Assembly: GCF_002902965.1 (NCBI RefSeq)
Contig: NZ_CP026108.1
Span: forward strand, 682,001-746,000
DNA length: 64,000 nucleotides
Source of the DNA: Paraburkholderia hospita
Lineage (GTDB): Bacteria; Pseudomonadota; Gammaproteobacteria; Burkholderiales; Burkholderiaceae
Direction of reading: 5' to 3'
The notes under the pieces were generated by a model that saw only the letters and a list, made by a program, of their open reading frames with translations, ran no database searches and was not told the DNA's origin. This document shows, piece by piece, positions 36,786 to 45,500 of the stretch (positions are counted from its first letter, which is position 1; each line of letters begins with the position of its first letter). The translations under genes and the position numbers were made by a program.

Positions 36786-37778
36786 TCAGAGGGTTTGCGC
36801 GGTTGGGGTAATCTGGAAGCCAAGCGCCGTGGCGCGGCGCCTGAGTGCCTCGATGCTGCGCTGGCGCTGCTGCTCCTCATAGCGCTGCTGCCCCTGGTCA
36901 ACGAAGGCCTCGCCACGCGTGAGCATGAAGTACACCATGCGGGCGAGCTTGTGGGCGACCGCCGTGTTGGCGCGCGGCTTGTCCATACGCGCGCACAACC
37001 GCCGGTAGAATGCACCAATCGCCGAGTCGTTGCGCGACAGGCTCATGGCGGCGAGCTTCAGCGCCTGACGCACCCGGTTCGCCGAGCGGCGCGTGCGCGC
37101 GCTCAGGACCTTGCCGCCGCTGATCTTCGTGCCCGGACACAGACCCAGCCACGAGCAGAAGTGTTTCACGCTGGCAAAGCGGCTCAGGTCCGGACCAATC
37201 TCGGAGAGGATCGTCATCACCGTTGTCACGGACAGCCCGTTGATACGTGTGAGGTCGACGCCCGCCCAGCGCGCAAGCGCCGTCCGTGCATCAAACTGCG
37301 GCGTGTTCTTGCCGCAGCGCTTGCCGGGACCTGACAGTTTGACGTCGTGAACCCCAAGTGGCCTGAGCAGCGCCTCGATCTTCTCATCGCATTCGACGAC
37401 GCGTTGAGCCAGACTGTCGTACATCGCAAGCGCCTGCTGCAGCACGAACAGGTGCTCGTCACGCCAGTTGCCGGTCAGCGCCCGTTCGATTTCGGCCGCA
37501 CTGGCCTTGACGCGGCCGTGGCGATGACTGGCCAGTACTTTCGGATCGCGCTCGCCGGCGACAATCGCGCGCACGATCGCCTGCCCGGTCATGCCCATCA
37601 CATCCGTGAGCACCTCGGTGAGCTGGAGATTCATCTGCACCAGCGCCTTCTGCATGCGCAGCACCCAGCTGGCCTGCTCGGTGAGCAGCACCTCGCGGTG
37701 GCGCGCCACCGCGCGCACCACGCAGACCTCGTCGCCAGGGCGCCAGGCCGCTCGCAGCAGCCCCAGGCTCATGAGCTT
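36786..37778 (-). pseudogene. IS110-family transposase ISA copy 1, C-terminal half
   Basis: The frame encodes KLMSLGLLRAAWRPGDEVCV to QITPTAQTL, the C-terminal two-thirds of an IS110-family transposase including the transposase_20 domain (INGLSVTTVMTILSEIGPDL, SWLGLCPGTKISGG). The N-terminal DEDD half lies at 39408-39746 on the same strand; joining both at ...QWLQ|K|LMSL restores the gene. The interruption is the 1.6-kb element ISB. IS110 enzymes catalyse recombination through a DEDD/Ser site. Confidence 0.88.
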
Positions 37779-38048
37779 TATATGGACGCCTCCCGTTTGC
37801 AAAGGGTTTCGAGCGATCTGACGTGACAGGAACGGCTGCAGCTTTATATGCGGCCTTGTTGCAGCTGGCATTTCCCGCTGCGGGCCCCTATGGAATCCGC
37901 TGACTCGCACCTCATTTCTGCAACGAGCTCGAAGCTCTTACAGCTCATTCAGGTTTGGCGAGTCCCCGGTCCGACCTGTTTTGCCATCACTCCCGATTCC
38001 CAGCGCAACCATTTGACGTTCCATCGGTTCATACGCAACGCTACTCGC

Positions 38049-39068
38049 TCATGCAGGCTTGGTGCTCACGTATCCCCTCTGATAAGGCCGGTCGTGGGCC
38101 AATACCGCCCAGATGGTCCGTGCCATCTTGTTGGCCAGCGCAACGACCACCACATTCGGTGGCCGTCGCTTCTTCATCTGCTCGATCCAGGGATCAGGCT
38201 GTTTCGCGTTCGTGATAACACTGCGTGCACCGTGAATGAGCAGCGTGCGCAAATAGGTGTCGCCGCGCTTGCTGATCCCATGCAGCTTCACCTTGCCACC
38301 CGAACCTGTTTGTTTCGGTACGAGCCCGATGCAGGCGGCAAACTCGCGGCCGGAGCGGAACGCTTTTGCGTCGCCTATCGTCGCGACTGCGGCTGTCGCC
38401 GTCAGCAGCCCGACGCCAGGAATCTCGCTGATCGCCTTGACCTCCTGGTCTTCCTTTTTCCATTCGCGCATCCGTCGCTCGATCGTGGCGATCTGCTCGT
38501 CCAGGCCGGTCAATCCGTTCCACTGCTCGCGCAGCGTGTCGATCAGTGCCGCTGGCAAGCGATCGGCAACCCGGGCCAGCACGTCGGGCATTGCCCTGTC
38601 CAGCGGCGCTCGGCCCTTGGCCATGACTTCGCCGTACTCCGTAAGCAGTCCGCGCAGCGCGTTGATCTGCATCGTGCGGAACTTCACGAGCTGCTCGCGT
38701 GTACGGTGCAGCGCCAGCATCGCCTGCTGCATCTCGGTCTTGATCGCGACGGGCTTGCTCGGCTGCTGTACCGCCAGCCAGATCGCCCGGGCGTCGGCGG
38801 GATCCTTCTTGTTGCGGATGTTAAACGCCTTCACGTATTCCCCGGGCATCAGTTTTACCTGATGGCCCATCCTGGTGAGCTGCCTTGCCCAGTGATGCGC
38901 ACCGCCACACGCTTCCATGCCGATCAGGCACGGTGCACGGTTGACGAAGTACTCGAGAAACTTCGCCCGCTTGATCGGCTTGTTCACGATTTCACCGGTC
39001 TCCTCGTCGATGTGATGCACCTGAAAGACGTTTTTTGCAATGTCGATACCAACTGGAGTCAGCTTCAT
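38049..39068 (-). CDS. ISB transposase (IS110 family)
   Basis: A 339-residue transposase with intact ends. The DEDD (RuvC-like) domain starts KLTPVGIDIAKNVFQVHHID with Asp8/Asp10 region, has the Glu in LIGMEACGGAHHWA, and DPADARA downstream. The transposase_20 domain near 200-330 has ISEIPGVGLLTATAAVA and the conserved region FAACIGLVPKQTGSGGK. IS110 recombinases work with a bridge RNA encoded in the element's non-coding end to choose target and donor DNA. ATG 39068 is the family start; the frame upstream to 40172 merely runs into the ISA N-terminal half. This is the only apparently active transposase in the cluster. Confidence 0.93.
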   Translation of the reverse strand: MKLTPVGIDIAKNVFQVHHIDEETGEIVNKPIKRAKFLEYFVNRAPCLIGMEACGGAHHWARQLTRMGHQVKLMPGEYVKAFNIRNKKDPADARAIWLAVQQPSKPVAIKTEMQQAMLALHRTREQLVKFRTMQINALRGLLTEYGEVMAKGRAPLDRAMPDVLARVADRLPAALIDTLREQWNGLTGLDEQIATIERRMREWKKEDQEVKAISEIPGVGLLTATAAVATIGDAKAFRSGREFAACIGLVPKQTGSGGKVKLHGISKRGDTYLRTLLIHGARSVITNAKQPDPWIEQMKKRRPPNVVVVALANKMARTIWAVLAHDRPYQRGYVSTKPA

Positions 39069-39135
39069 GACGCCCTCCTGTGAAGATCTCCATGATCTTC
39101 CAACTTGAGCACTTTGCCCCCGTCCAGGGGAGATC

Positions 39136-39250
39136 TGACGGGTCAAGGGCCCGGGCGTCAGCCCGGGAGTGCAGCGTCCCTTGACGCGGGGAGCGGTTCG
39201 CCATGCTGTGCTCCGGTCGCAAGCGCCGGGCAGGCGCTTGCGACCATGCG
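39136..39250 (-). ncRNA. Structured non-coding end of ISB (candidate bridge RNA)
   Basis: Upstream of the transposase two strong structures occur. GTCAAGGG (39142-39149) pairs with CCCTTGAC (39178-39185), enclosing CCCGGGC/GCCCGGG around a 4-base loop. A 12-bp perfect stem follows (39216-39227 with 39233-39244) with a 5-base loop. The same pair is kept in the second ISB copy and, with different sequence, at 26856-26957. Position and folding agree with bridge RNAs of IS110 elements. The RNA would be read on the transposase strand; its limits are not determined. Confidence 0.6.
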
Positions 39251-39407
39251 AAACCAGCTCCCTGATGTCGTCGTCTGATGCCGTCGTCAAGACCGCGACG
39301 TCCCATGCCATCGTTCGTTTCCGACTTGGCCACGTGATAGCACCTTCCTTAACTCTCCTCATTGCGACCACCTCCGCTATTCGTCGCGTTGGGAGGCGTC
39401 CATACCA

Positions 39408-39746
39408 TTTCTGCAACCACTGGCAATCCTGCACATCGCTCTTGCGCCCCGGCACATACTTCATCTGCCGCGCGTCGACCAGCCAGACCGTCAACCCGCG
39501 CTGCTCCAGCACTTCATACACGGGTATCCAGAATACGCCGGTCGATTCGAGGGCGACCGTGTCAACTCCGCATGCCAGCAGCCAGTCCGCCATCTCGTGC
39601 AGATCGTCGGTCATCGTGCCAAATTCGCGTACCGGCTCTTCAGCCGCCCCTTTGGGCACCGCGACCCAGTGACTCGAGCCGCCAATATCGATCCCCGCCG
39701 CGTTCGGAAACACCTCAGGGCTGTCTTCGCGCTTGCGCATCGCCAT
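39408..39746 (-). pseudogene. IS110-family transposase ISA copy 1, N-terminal half
   Basis: Codons from ATG 39746 (MAMRKREDSPEVFPNAAGID; a second ATG at 39740) to ...DVQDCQWLQK at 39408 encode the N-terminal DEDD part of the ISA transposase: Asp in GIDIGGSSHW, Glu in VALESTGVFW. It is cut by the ISB insertion, and its continuation is at 36786-37778. The uninterrupted protein would be about 440 residues. Confidence 0.88.
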
Positions 39747-40053
39747 CGCTGACCTCATGATCGTGGGTGGACGGCAGCGCCCTGGGATGCGTCGAAATTG
39801 ACTCGATCTCGTGAACGGGATGCAGCTCGCGCTGCTCACCACTGTCGCCGACGAATCCCGGACCATGCTCTCAAGCGGGCTCACTTCGCGGCGGGCAGGC
39901 CGCCAGTGCGCACCATTGGTCTGTCGGTCATCGCGGCGCCGCCGTCCGCCTTTATACCGCGTCTCTTGCGTCGTCCCGTTTCTCCGCACACGCCGGCCCC
40001 GGCACGGGGTTGAATTGCTCTCGAGAAACATCGCATGGAAGTACGCGTGGTTT
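39747..40053. other. Non-coding upstream end of ISA copy 1
   Basis: Lies between the ISA copy 1 start and the stop of ISA copy 2. The sequence around 40025-40065 (ctcgagaaacat...tggttttcag) matches the region beyond the ISA copy 1 stop (36745-36790), so it contains the right end of ISA copy 2. The remainder probably holds the left non-coding end of copy 1. No gene seen. Confidence 0.5.
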
Positions 40054-40494
40054 TCAGGCCGTTTTCGTGTCGGGAGTGATCTGGAAACCAAGCGCGGACG
40101 CGCGGCGTCTGAGCGCCGCGATGCTGCGCTGGCGCTGCTGTTCCTTGTAGTGCTGCTGATCCTGGTCGACAAAGGCTTCGCCGCGCGTGAGCATTAAGTA
40201 CACCATGCGCGCAAGCTTGTGGGCGACAGCGGTGTTGGCGCGCGGCATGTCCATGCGGGCGCACAGCCGGCGGTAGAACGCGCCGAGCGCGGAATCGTTG
40301 CGTGACAGGCTCATTGCGGCAAGGTGCTCAGCGCGCGCACCCGGCGCTCCGCCAACCGCGTGCGCGCGCTGAGCACCTTGCCGCCGCTGATCTTCGTGCC
40401 GGGGCACCGCCCCAGCCATGAACAGAAGTGCTTGATGCTGGCAAAGCGGCTCAGGTCCGGGCCGATCTCAGAGAGGATCGTCATCACATTCGGT
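40054..40494 (-). pseudogene. ISA copy 2 transposase, C-terminal remnant
   Basis: Codons from about 40494 (MTILSEIGPDLSRFASIKHF) to the stop at 40054 (QITPDTKTA) match the C-terminal 145 residues of ISA copy 1, differing at roughly one residue in ten. The frame is broken at 40321-40379, where a perfect inverted repeat has replaced part of the gene. Its 5' side is fused to the ISB copy 2 transposase near 40494. Confidence 0.85.
40321..40379. repeat. Perfect 20-bp inverted repeat inside ISA copy 2
   Basis: 40321-40340 is the exact reverse complement of 40360-40379, with a 19-base spacer. The right arm matches ISA copy 1 well, while the left arm does not. Copy 1 has only an imperfect palindrome here. 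This is what a template-switch that copies one arm onto the other produces. It shifts the reading frame of ISA copy 2. Confidence 0.85.
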
Positions 40495-41400
40495 GGCCGT
40501 CGCTTCTTCATCTGCTCTATCCAGGGATCAGGCTGTTTCGCGTTCGTGATAACACTGCGTGCACCGTGAATAAGCAGCGTGCGCAAATAGGTGTCGCCGC
40601 GCTTGCTGATCCCATGCAGCTTCACCTTGCCACCCGAACCTGTTTGTTTCGGTACGAGCCCGATGCAGGCGGCAAACTCGCGGCCGGAGCGGAACGCTTT
40701 TGCGTCGCCTATCGTGGCGACTGCCGCTGTCGCCGTCAGCAGCCCGACGCCAGGAATCTCGCTGATCGCCTTGACCTCCTGGTCTTCCTTTTTCCATTCG
40801 CGCATCCGTCGCTCGATCGTGGCGATCTGCTCGTCCAGGCCGGTCAATCCGTTCCACTGTTCGCGCAGCGTGTCGATCAGTGCCGCTGGCAAGCGATCGG
40901 CAACCCGGGCCAGCACGTCGGGCATTGCCCTGTCCAGCGGCGCTCGGCCCTTGGCCATGACTTCGCCGTACTCCGTAAGCAGTCCGCGCAGCGCGTTGAT
41001 CTGCATCGTGCGGAACTTCACGAGCTGCTCACGTGTACGGTGCAGCGCCAGCATCGCCTGCTGCATCTCGGTCTTGATCGCCACGGGCTTGCTCGGCTGC
41101 TGTACCGCCAGCCAGATCGCCCGGGCGTCGGCGGGATCCTTCTTGTTGCGGATGTTAAACGCCTTCACGTATTCCCCGGGCATCAGTTTTACCTGATGGC
41201 CCATCCTGGTGAGCTGCCTTGCCCAGTGATGCGCACCGCCACACGCTTCCATGCCGATCAGGCAGAGTGCGCGGTTGACGAAGTACTCGAGAAACTTCGC
41301 CCGCTTGATCGGCTTGTTCACGATTTCCGGTCTCCTCGTCGATGTGATGCACCTGAAAGACGTGTTTTGCAATGTCGATACCAACTGGAGTCAGCTTCAT
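40495..41400 (-). pseudogene. ISB copy 2 transposase, frameshifted and 3'-truncated
   Basis: Starting at ATG 41400 (MKLTPVGIDIAKHVFQVHHI) the gene matches ISB copy 1 almost base for base. Two bases are missing after EETG (near 41328), shifting the frame; the second frame runs EIVNKPIKRAKF... to ...KKRRPPNV at about 40495 and is then fused in frame to the ISA copy 2 tail. The ISB 3' end and its left inverted repeat are lost by this recombination. The product cannot be an active transposase. Confidence 0.88.
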
Positions 41401-41504
41401 GACGCCCTCCTGGTTTGCCTGTGAAGATCTCCATGATCTTCCAACTTAGGCCACTTTAATGCTTGGTGCCGGGACCGCGTCCAGGTGGACGACAACGTCT
41501 GACG

Positions 41505-41620
41505 GGTCAAGGGCCCGGGCGTCAGTCCGGGAGTGCAGCGTCCCTTGACGCGGGGAGCGGTTCGCCATGCTGTGTTCTGGTCGCAAGCGCGGCATTCAGG
41601 CGCTTGCGACCATGCGAAAC
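41505..41620 (-). ncRNA. Structured non-coding end of ISB copy 2
   Basis: Same two-hairpin arrangement as at 39136-39250: gtcaaggg/cccttgac outer stem with a ccgggc inner stem (one base changed, so one pair is weakened), then a second stem gtcgcaagcg/cgcttgcgac with a larger loop. The changes lie mostly in loops, and the outer stems are kept. Confidence 0.5.
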
Positions 41621-41717
41621 CAGCTCCCTGATATTGCCGTCTGATGCCGTCGTCAATACCGCGACGCCCATGCCATCGTTCGTTACCCATTCCGACCACC
41701 TCCGCTATTCGCGCGGT

Positions 41718-41772
41718 GGGAGGCGTCCATACCATTTCTGCAGCCACTGGCAATCCATCACATCGCTCTGCT
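41718..41772 (-). mobile_element. Right terminus of ISB copy 2 and abutting ISA copy 2 fragment
   Basis: GGGAGGCGTCCATA at 41718-41731 is the ISB inverted repeat. Directly beyond it, about 40 bases encode SDVMDCQWLQ on the minus strand, the ISA transposase up to the same codon at which ISB copy 1 is inserted. The ISA residues differ from copy 1 (SDVQDCQW there), so this is a separate ISA copy. Upstream of 41772 the ISA sequence ends. Confidence 0.8.
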
Positions 41773-42150
41773 ATGGCCGAGTGCAGCTTCATGCAATGAG
41801 CATACGTGGTCTTCAATCTCGCAAGGCTGCGATCGGCAGCACGCGACCCCATATAGCGGACGGTCGCGTCTTATGAAAGCGGTCGCTGGCGAATTGTCCA
41901 ATCATCCAGGAATGATCGCTCAGCGTTACATAGATATCGGCGCGTTCGCGAGCCCGTCAAAGCCTTGAGATCGGGTAGTGATCCGCCAAGGTAGCTCAGC
42001 GGCCTAGACCTTACTGGAGTATCTCCCGCCGCCTATGCACGTGTAGGGCGTTTGCCCATCCTTCGGCATGGCAGTGCGACCAGGGAGAGGTTGCCACAGC
42101 CCGTGCTAACATCATTTGTTATTCGATCCCGTATTCCAATGACTCGAGCA
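41773..42150. other. No supported gene; region upstream of hemC
   Basis: Contains no coding frame I can support. The hemC promoter should lie here. A string resembling a tRNA D-arm (ggtagctcagcgg near 41990) is not part of a foldable tRNA. Confidence 0.5.
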
Positions 42151-43134
42151 ATGAATTCCGAGACACTTGCGCCCACGCCGCCCGCCACGCTTGTGATCGC
42201 GTCGCGGGAAAGCCGGCTTGCCATGTGGCAGGCCGAGCATGTGCGAGTTGCGCTGCACAAATTATATCCATCTTGTGACGTAAAAATCCTCGGAATGAGG
42301 ACGCGCGGCGATCAGATTCTCGATCGCACGTTGTCGAAGGTCGGCGGCAAGGGGCTGTTCGTGAAAGAGCTGGAAAACGCGCTTGCCGACGGCCGCGCCG
42401 ATCTCGCCGTTCACTCGCTGAAAGACGTGCCGATGGAAATTCCCGAGGGCTTCGCGCTGTCGACCATTATGGAGCGCGAAGATCCGCGCGATGCGTTCGT
42501 CTCGAATCAATATGATTCACTGGCCGAGCTGCAGCCCGGCAGCGTGGTCGGCACGTCGAGCCTGCGCCGCGAAGCGATGCTGCGCGCGCGTTATCCCGAA
42601 CTGGTTGTGAAGCCGCTGCGCGGCAATCTCGACACGCGGCTCAGCAAACTCGATCACGGCGACTACGCGGCCATCATTCTCGCTGCGGCGGGCCTCAAGC
42701 GTCTGGGTCTCGGCGACCGGATCCGCTCACTGCTGGATCCCAACGAAAGCCTCCCAGCGGCGGGCCAAGGCGCCCTCGGCATCGAGATTCGCGCCGGACG
42801 AGCCGATCTCGCTGCGTGGCTCGCGCCGCTGCATCACGAACACACAGCGGCCGCGGTCGAAGCCGAGCGCATGGTGTCGCGCGCGCTGGGCGGCAGCTGC
42901 GAAGTGCCGCTCGCTGCGTATGCGACATGGCACGACGGCGCGCTGCACCTGCGCGGCGTCGTCGCGACGCCGGACGGCCAGCGCGTGCTTAGCGCCCGCG
43001 CATCGGCGACCGCGGCAACCACAGACGCCGCGCTCGAACTGGGCCGCGAGGTGGCAAGCGAGCTTGAAGCGCAAGGCGCGCTCGACATCGTGCGTGCGCT
43101 CTCAACGGCGAGCGGCCCGGCGATGGGCTCGTGA
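42151..43134 (+). CDS. hemC: Hydroxymethylbilane synthase (porphobilinogen deaminase)
   Basis: A 327-residue enzyme with all family motifs: [47 protein letters not shown] (catalytic Asp), [21 protein letters not shown], and GGSCEVPLA with the Cys that holds the dipyrromethane cofactor. It joins four porphobilinogen molecules into hydroxymethylbilane in haem synthesis. ATG 42151 ([13 protein letters not shown]) matches Burkholderia starts; ATG 42139 is an alternative. Normally hemD and hemX follow; here hemD is cut after its first codons (see 43134). The gene itself is intact. Confidence 0.95.
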   Translation: MNSETLAPTPPATLVIASRESRLAMWQAEHVRVALHKLYPSCDVKILGMRTRGDQILDRTLSKVGGKGLFVKELENALADGRADLAVHSLKDVPMEIPEGFALSTIMEREDPRDAFVSNQYDSLAELQPGSVVGTSSLRREAMLRARYPELVVKPLRGNLDTRLSKLDHGDYAAIILAAAGLKRLGLGDRIRSLLDPNESLPAAGQGALGIEIRAGRADLAAWLAPLHHEHTAAAVEAERMVSRALGGSCEVPLAAYATWHDGALHLRGVVATPDGQRVLSARASATAATTDAALELGREVASELEAQGALDIVRALSTASGPAMGS

Positions 43135-43241
43135 TGGCGGTCGACTCACACCCGACATCCGCCGGCGCAGGCGCGTCACGAGTGGCGAACTGGCGATTGA
43201 CAGCAACGACATCGGCCGTTGCGAATGGTGTTAGCGCGTGA
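43134..43241 (+). pseudogene. hemD: First codons of hemD (uroporphyrinogen-III synthase), truncated
   Basis: ATG 43134 overlaps the hemC stop (TGATG), as hemD does in Burkholderia. The frame begins [16 protein letters not shown], similar in style to Burkholderia HemD N-termini, then turns into unrelated residues and stops at 43241 after 35 codons. The hemD body and hemX are absent. Homology rests on position and a dozen residues, so this is tentative. Confidence 0.45.
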
Positions 43242-43266
43242 GCGGCTTATGTTTGATAGCGTGGCA

Positions 43267-44107
43267 TTAGTCGTGGGCTGCGCTACCATCGCGCATCGAT
43301 TGACGGTAGGTGGACGAGTCGCAACGCAAGGCATCTGCCGACGGGATGTCGTCTTCGAAGAAGCCTAAATATGCTGGAGTCTGTGCCGCGCCCAGAGATT
43401 GCCTGACACACCCAGCGTTCGCACCGATCGAGAGCAACGTGGTGAGCGTCATTGAGCGATTCGTGATAAAGCGCCATGGATGCGGCGAACGCGGTTCCGA
43501 ATCGTCAAGCGGCGCAGTGGCTTGCTTCGCCGTCCGCAGCGCCGCTTCGAGGCGCGAGCGTTCCGGCCCATAGACAGTGAAACCTTCGTTAGCCAGGGCG
43601 GCGGTGTCGTATCAGAGCAGCGCACACAGGCACGTCTTGGCGACACGGTCGCGTTCGTCGGCCTCACGCGACTGTGCGATGAACGCTATCTCGGCATTTG
43701 TAATTTGGCCCGCGCGCATGAATACCGGATTGGCGTCGGACCACGCGTCGGAACGGCAGGCCTTTGCAGCTGGATCAAGCGGCAGGAATGGGTTAACTTC
43801 TGCGGGATAGATGCGACACACGCGTGGGCGCCGATCGTAGGCGCCGCAGGCCGTGTCCGGGAAGGTTGGGGCACGGTCCCACGAACGCGGCGACGAGCGT
43901 CACTGTTACGCGGACCAGCAATGTCCCGCTTTGCGCTGGGAATGACCGGCGGCGTCGGTGTTGGGCGAGACCATCGCTCACGGGCGGATCTTGCGGCCAA
44001 ACGATAGCATCGCAAAAGAGCTGGACATCGCCTCCGTGCTCAATCCATCCGAGTGCTTCGTCAATCGAGAGTGGCAAACGCAAATCGTGGCAGCAACGAC
44101 CGCACAT
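43267..44107 (-). pseudogene. YkgJ-family cysteine-cluster protein, frameshift and TGA
   Basis: The N-terminal frame from 44107 reads MCGRCCHDLRLPLSIDEALG and ...AFVGPCPNL. An extra base near 43858 shifts the frame, which resumes as CGAYDRRPRVCRIYPAEVNP and ...LDPAAKACRSDAW. A TGA at 43612-43614 interrupts it after LCALL, but the frame continues with YDTAALANEGFTVYGPERSR to a stop at 43267. The Cys pattern CGRCC...CPNL...CGAY..R-P-x-x-C-R is that of YkgJ proteins, thought to bind a metal or Fe-S centre. Two lesions make it non-functional as written. Confidence 0.8.
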
Positions 44108-44587
44108 GGTGATGAAACGTGAGTCGACATTGGCAGGCCTCGGCGAACGGTGATCGGCAGGTCAAGTTAATTCATCGGGCAGTCACTTTGGCTACACCGT
44201 TGCAAACTGTTGGGATCGGCTATTTTTGCTGCCGTGACGGTCAGTTTCGCTCAATGCTCGTGTTGCCGGCGGTACGCAACACCGGGGGCGGAGCTGTTCG
44301 ACTTACGCCACGCTCTCGCAATTACTTGCACGCTCAATTGCGGTACAGGCGCAAAGCCATCGGCGCACGAGTTTTAGTCCAAGCAGAACGCGCAACCTCC
44401 GTGGCGTTAGGCGCGCTGGACTGACTGCGGTCCCCGGACCGCATTGAAATGACTCGGTAGGTCTGTCATAACAACTATTGCTCCACCTGAAAATCGTGTC
44501 TTAGAACACGTCGGGCGTCAGTGCCTAGCGTTTAGTAGCGAAACCGTTGCACTGCGCACGCGCAACGAACCACCGCATCCGGTTCGC
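44108..44587. other. No supported gene
   Basis: About 480 bases with shadow frames only, between the YkgJ pseudogene start and the DUF3331 gene end. Confidence 0.45.
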
Positions 44588-44998
44588 CTACTCGGCATGG
44601 CGTCCGACTGTTCCGTATACAACAGAGGCGAGAATCATGGCTTGCGAGTTTTGTGGCTCGACACTTGTGTAGGCAGGCCGGTAGACCTCATCGCCTTCCC
44701 GGATGACAGAGTGGCTGAATGCGCAACGACCAGCGAGTCGCGCTTTGGTGGCGCGCCAAGATTGATGACCGTAGAAGCACCGACCTGGATCGCTCCAAAG
44801 AACGATGAGAGTGGAATTGGTCGGTCGTTCGAGAATACGAACCTGCACTTTGTTGCCTGCGCGGTACGCCGATGACGTGTTTGGTTCCGCGGTAATGATG
44901 CTTCGAACTCTGTCGTGCCTGTCATCACCACCGGACGACAGCATCTCGAGAGTTCGATGCCACGCTTGGCTGCCCCCTACGTTGTCACTGCTATACAT
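44588..44998 (-). CDS. DUF3331-family protein
   Basis: A 136-residue protein. The second half carries the DUF3331 pattern: VQVRILERPTNSTLIVLWSD, PGRCFYGHQSWRATKARLAG, RCAFSHSVIREGDEVYRP and NSQAMILASVV. The conserved cysteines could bind a metal, as the 'C-x-x-S-G-x-x-I-x-x-G-D-x-V-Y-x-P' segment resembles zinc-ribbon knuckles. The family is largely confined to Burkholderia and has no known function. The product looks complete. Confidence 0.75.
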   Translation of the reverse strand: MYSSDNVGGSQAWHRTLEMLSSGGDDRHDRVRSIITAEPNTSSAYRAGNKVQVRILERPTNSTLIVLWSDPGRCFYGHQSWRATKARLAGRCAFSHSVIREGDEVYRPAYTSVEPQNSQAMILASVVYGTVGRHAE

Positions 44999-45500
44999 AT
45001 TTTCCTTACTGTTGCTACGCCAGGACGTCTACCGCTCCGTTTTCGTTGACTGCGTGCAGACGACCAAAATCAATACGGCGACTAAAGATACGGTCGCGAT
45101 ACAGATCCTCCAAGATACGAGCGCGAAGGGGCGAAAGACTCGTCATGCCAGTCTTCAATTCTCTTTGCTATTCAGTGCAAGCCTTCAATTTCTTGGCCCA
45201 AAAAGGCAACTCGAACGGACGAGTGCCCCCCCTTTGCAGTCGTTGCGTGCTATATGGCGGATGTCTAGGGCCCGGTGCCCCGGAAGTCTTTCCGCTTTTG
45301 AACTTGTTATTGTAATTTCGAGACACGTCAGAGGAAAGGTCCAAGAATGAACATATCTTCTATACCAAGATCCGACGCGCACACGTCTCTTAATCTGACC
45401 CAATCTATCTGCGAAGACGCCGTTGGCCGAGCATATTTCTTTTACGGTACATCCCACCCCAGAGAGGTAACTGAGCCCGCAGCTAACGCTCCAATCGCGA
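44999..45500. other. No supported gene
   Basis: Lower GC than its surroundings (45.0-45.5 kb) and no credible coding frame. It lies between the DUF3331 gene start and the nitroreductase stop. The base composition suggests acquired or decayed DNA. Confidence 0.45.

Larger units (their letters stand above)
37779..39410 (-). mobile_element. ISB, complete IS110-family element inserted in ISA copy 1
   Basis: About 1.63 kb bounded by matching ends. A 14-bp inverted repeat TATGGACGCCTCCC lies just inside each end (37781-37794 and, inverted, 39391-39404). Removing the interval rejoins the ISA transposase codons exactly, apart from a 2-3 bp ambiguity at a T-run shared by both junctions. Subterminal inverted repeats point to the IS1111 subgroup of IS110, while the long structured region upstream of the transposase is more typical of the IS110 subgroup. 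Confidence 0.85.

Noticed and set aside
38049..40172. Single 707-codon transposase
   Set aside because: It is the ISB transposase joined by chance to the ISB non-coding end and the N-terminal half of ISA; the real ISB start is at 39068.
41985..42060. String ggtagctcagcgg like a tRNA D-arm upstream of hemC
   Set aside because: No acceptor stem, anticodon arm or T-arm can be formed around it.
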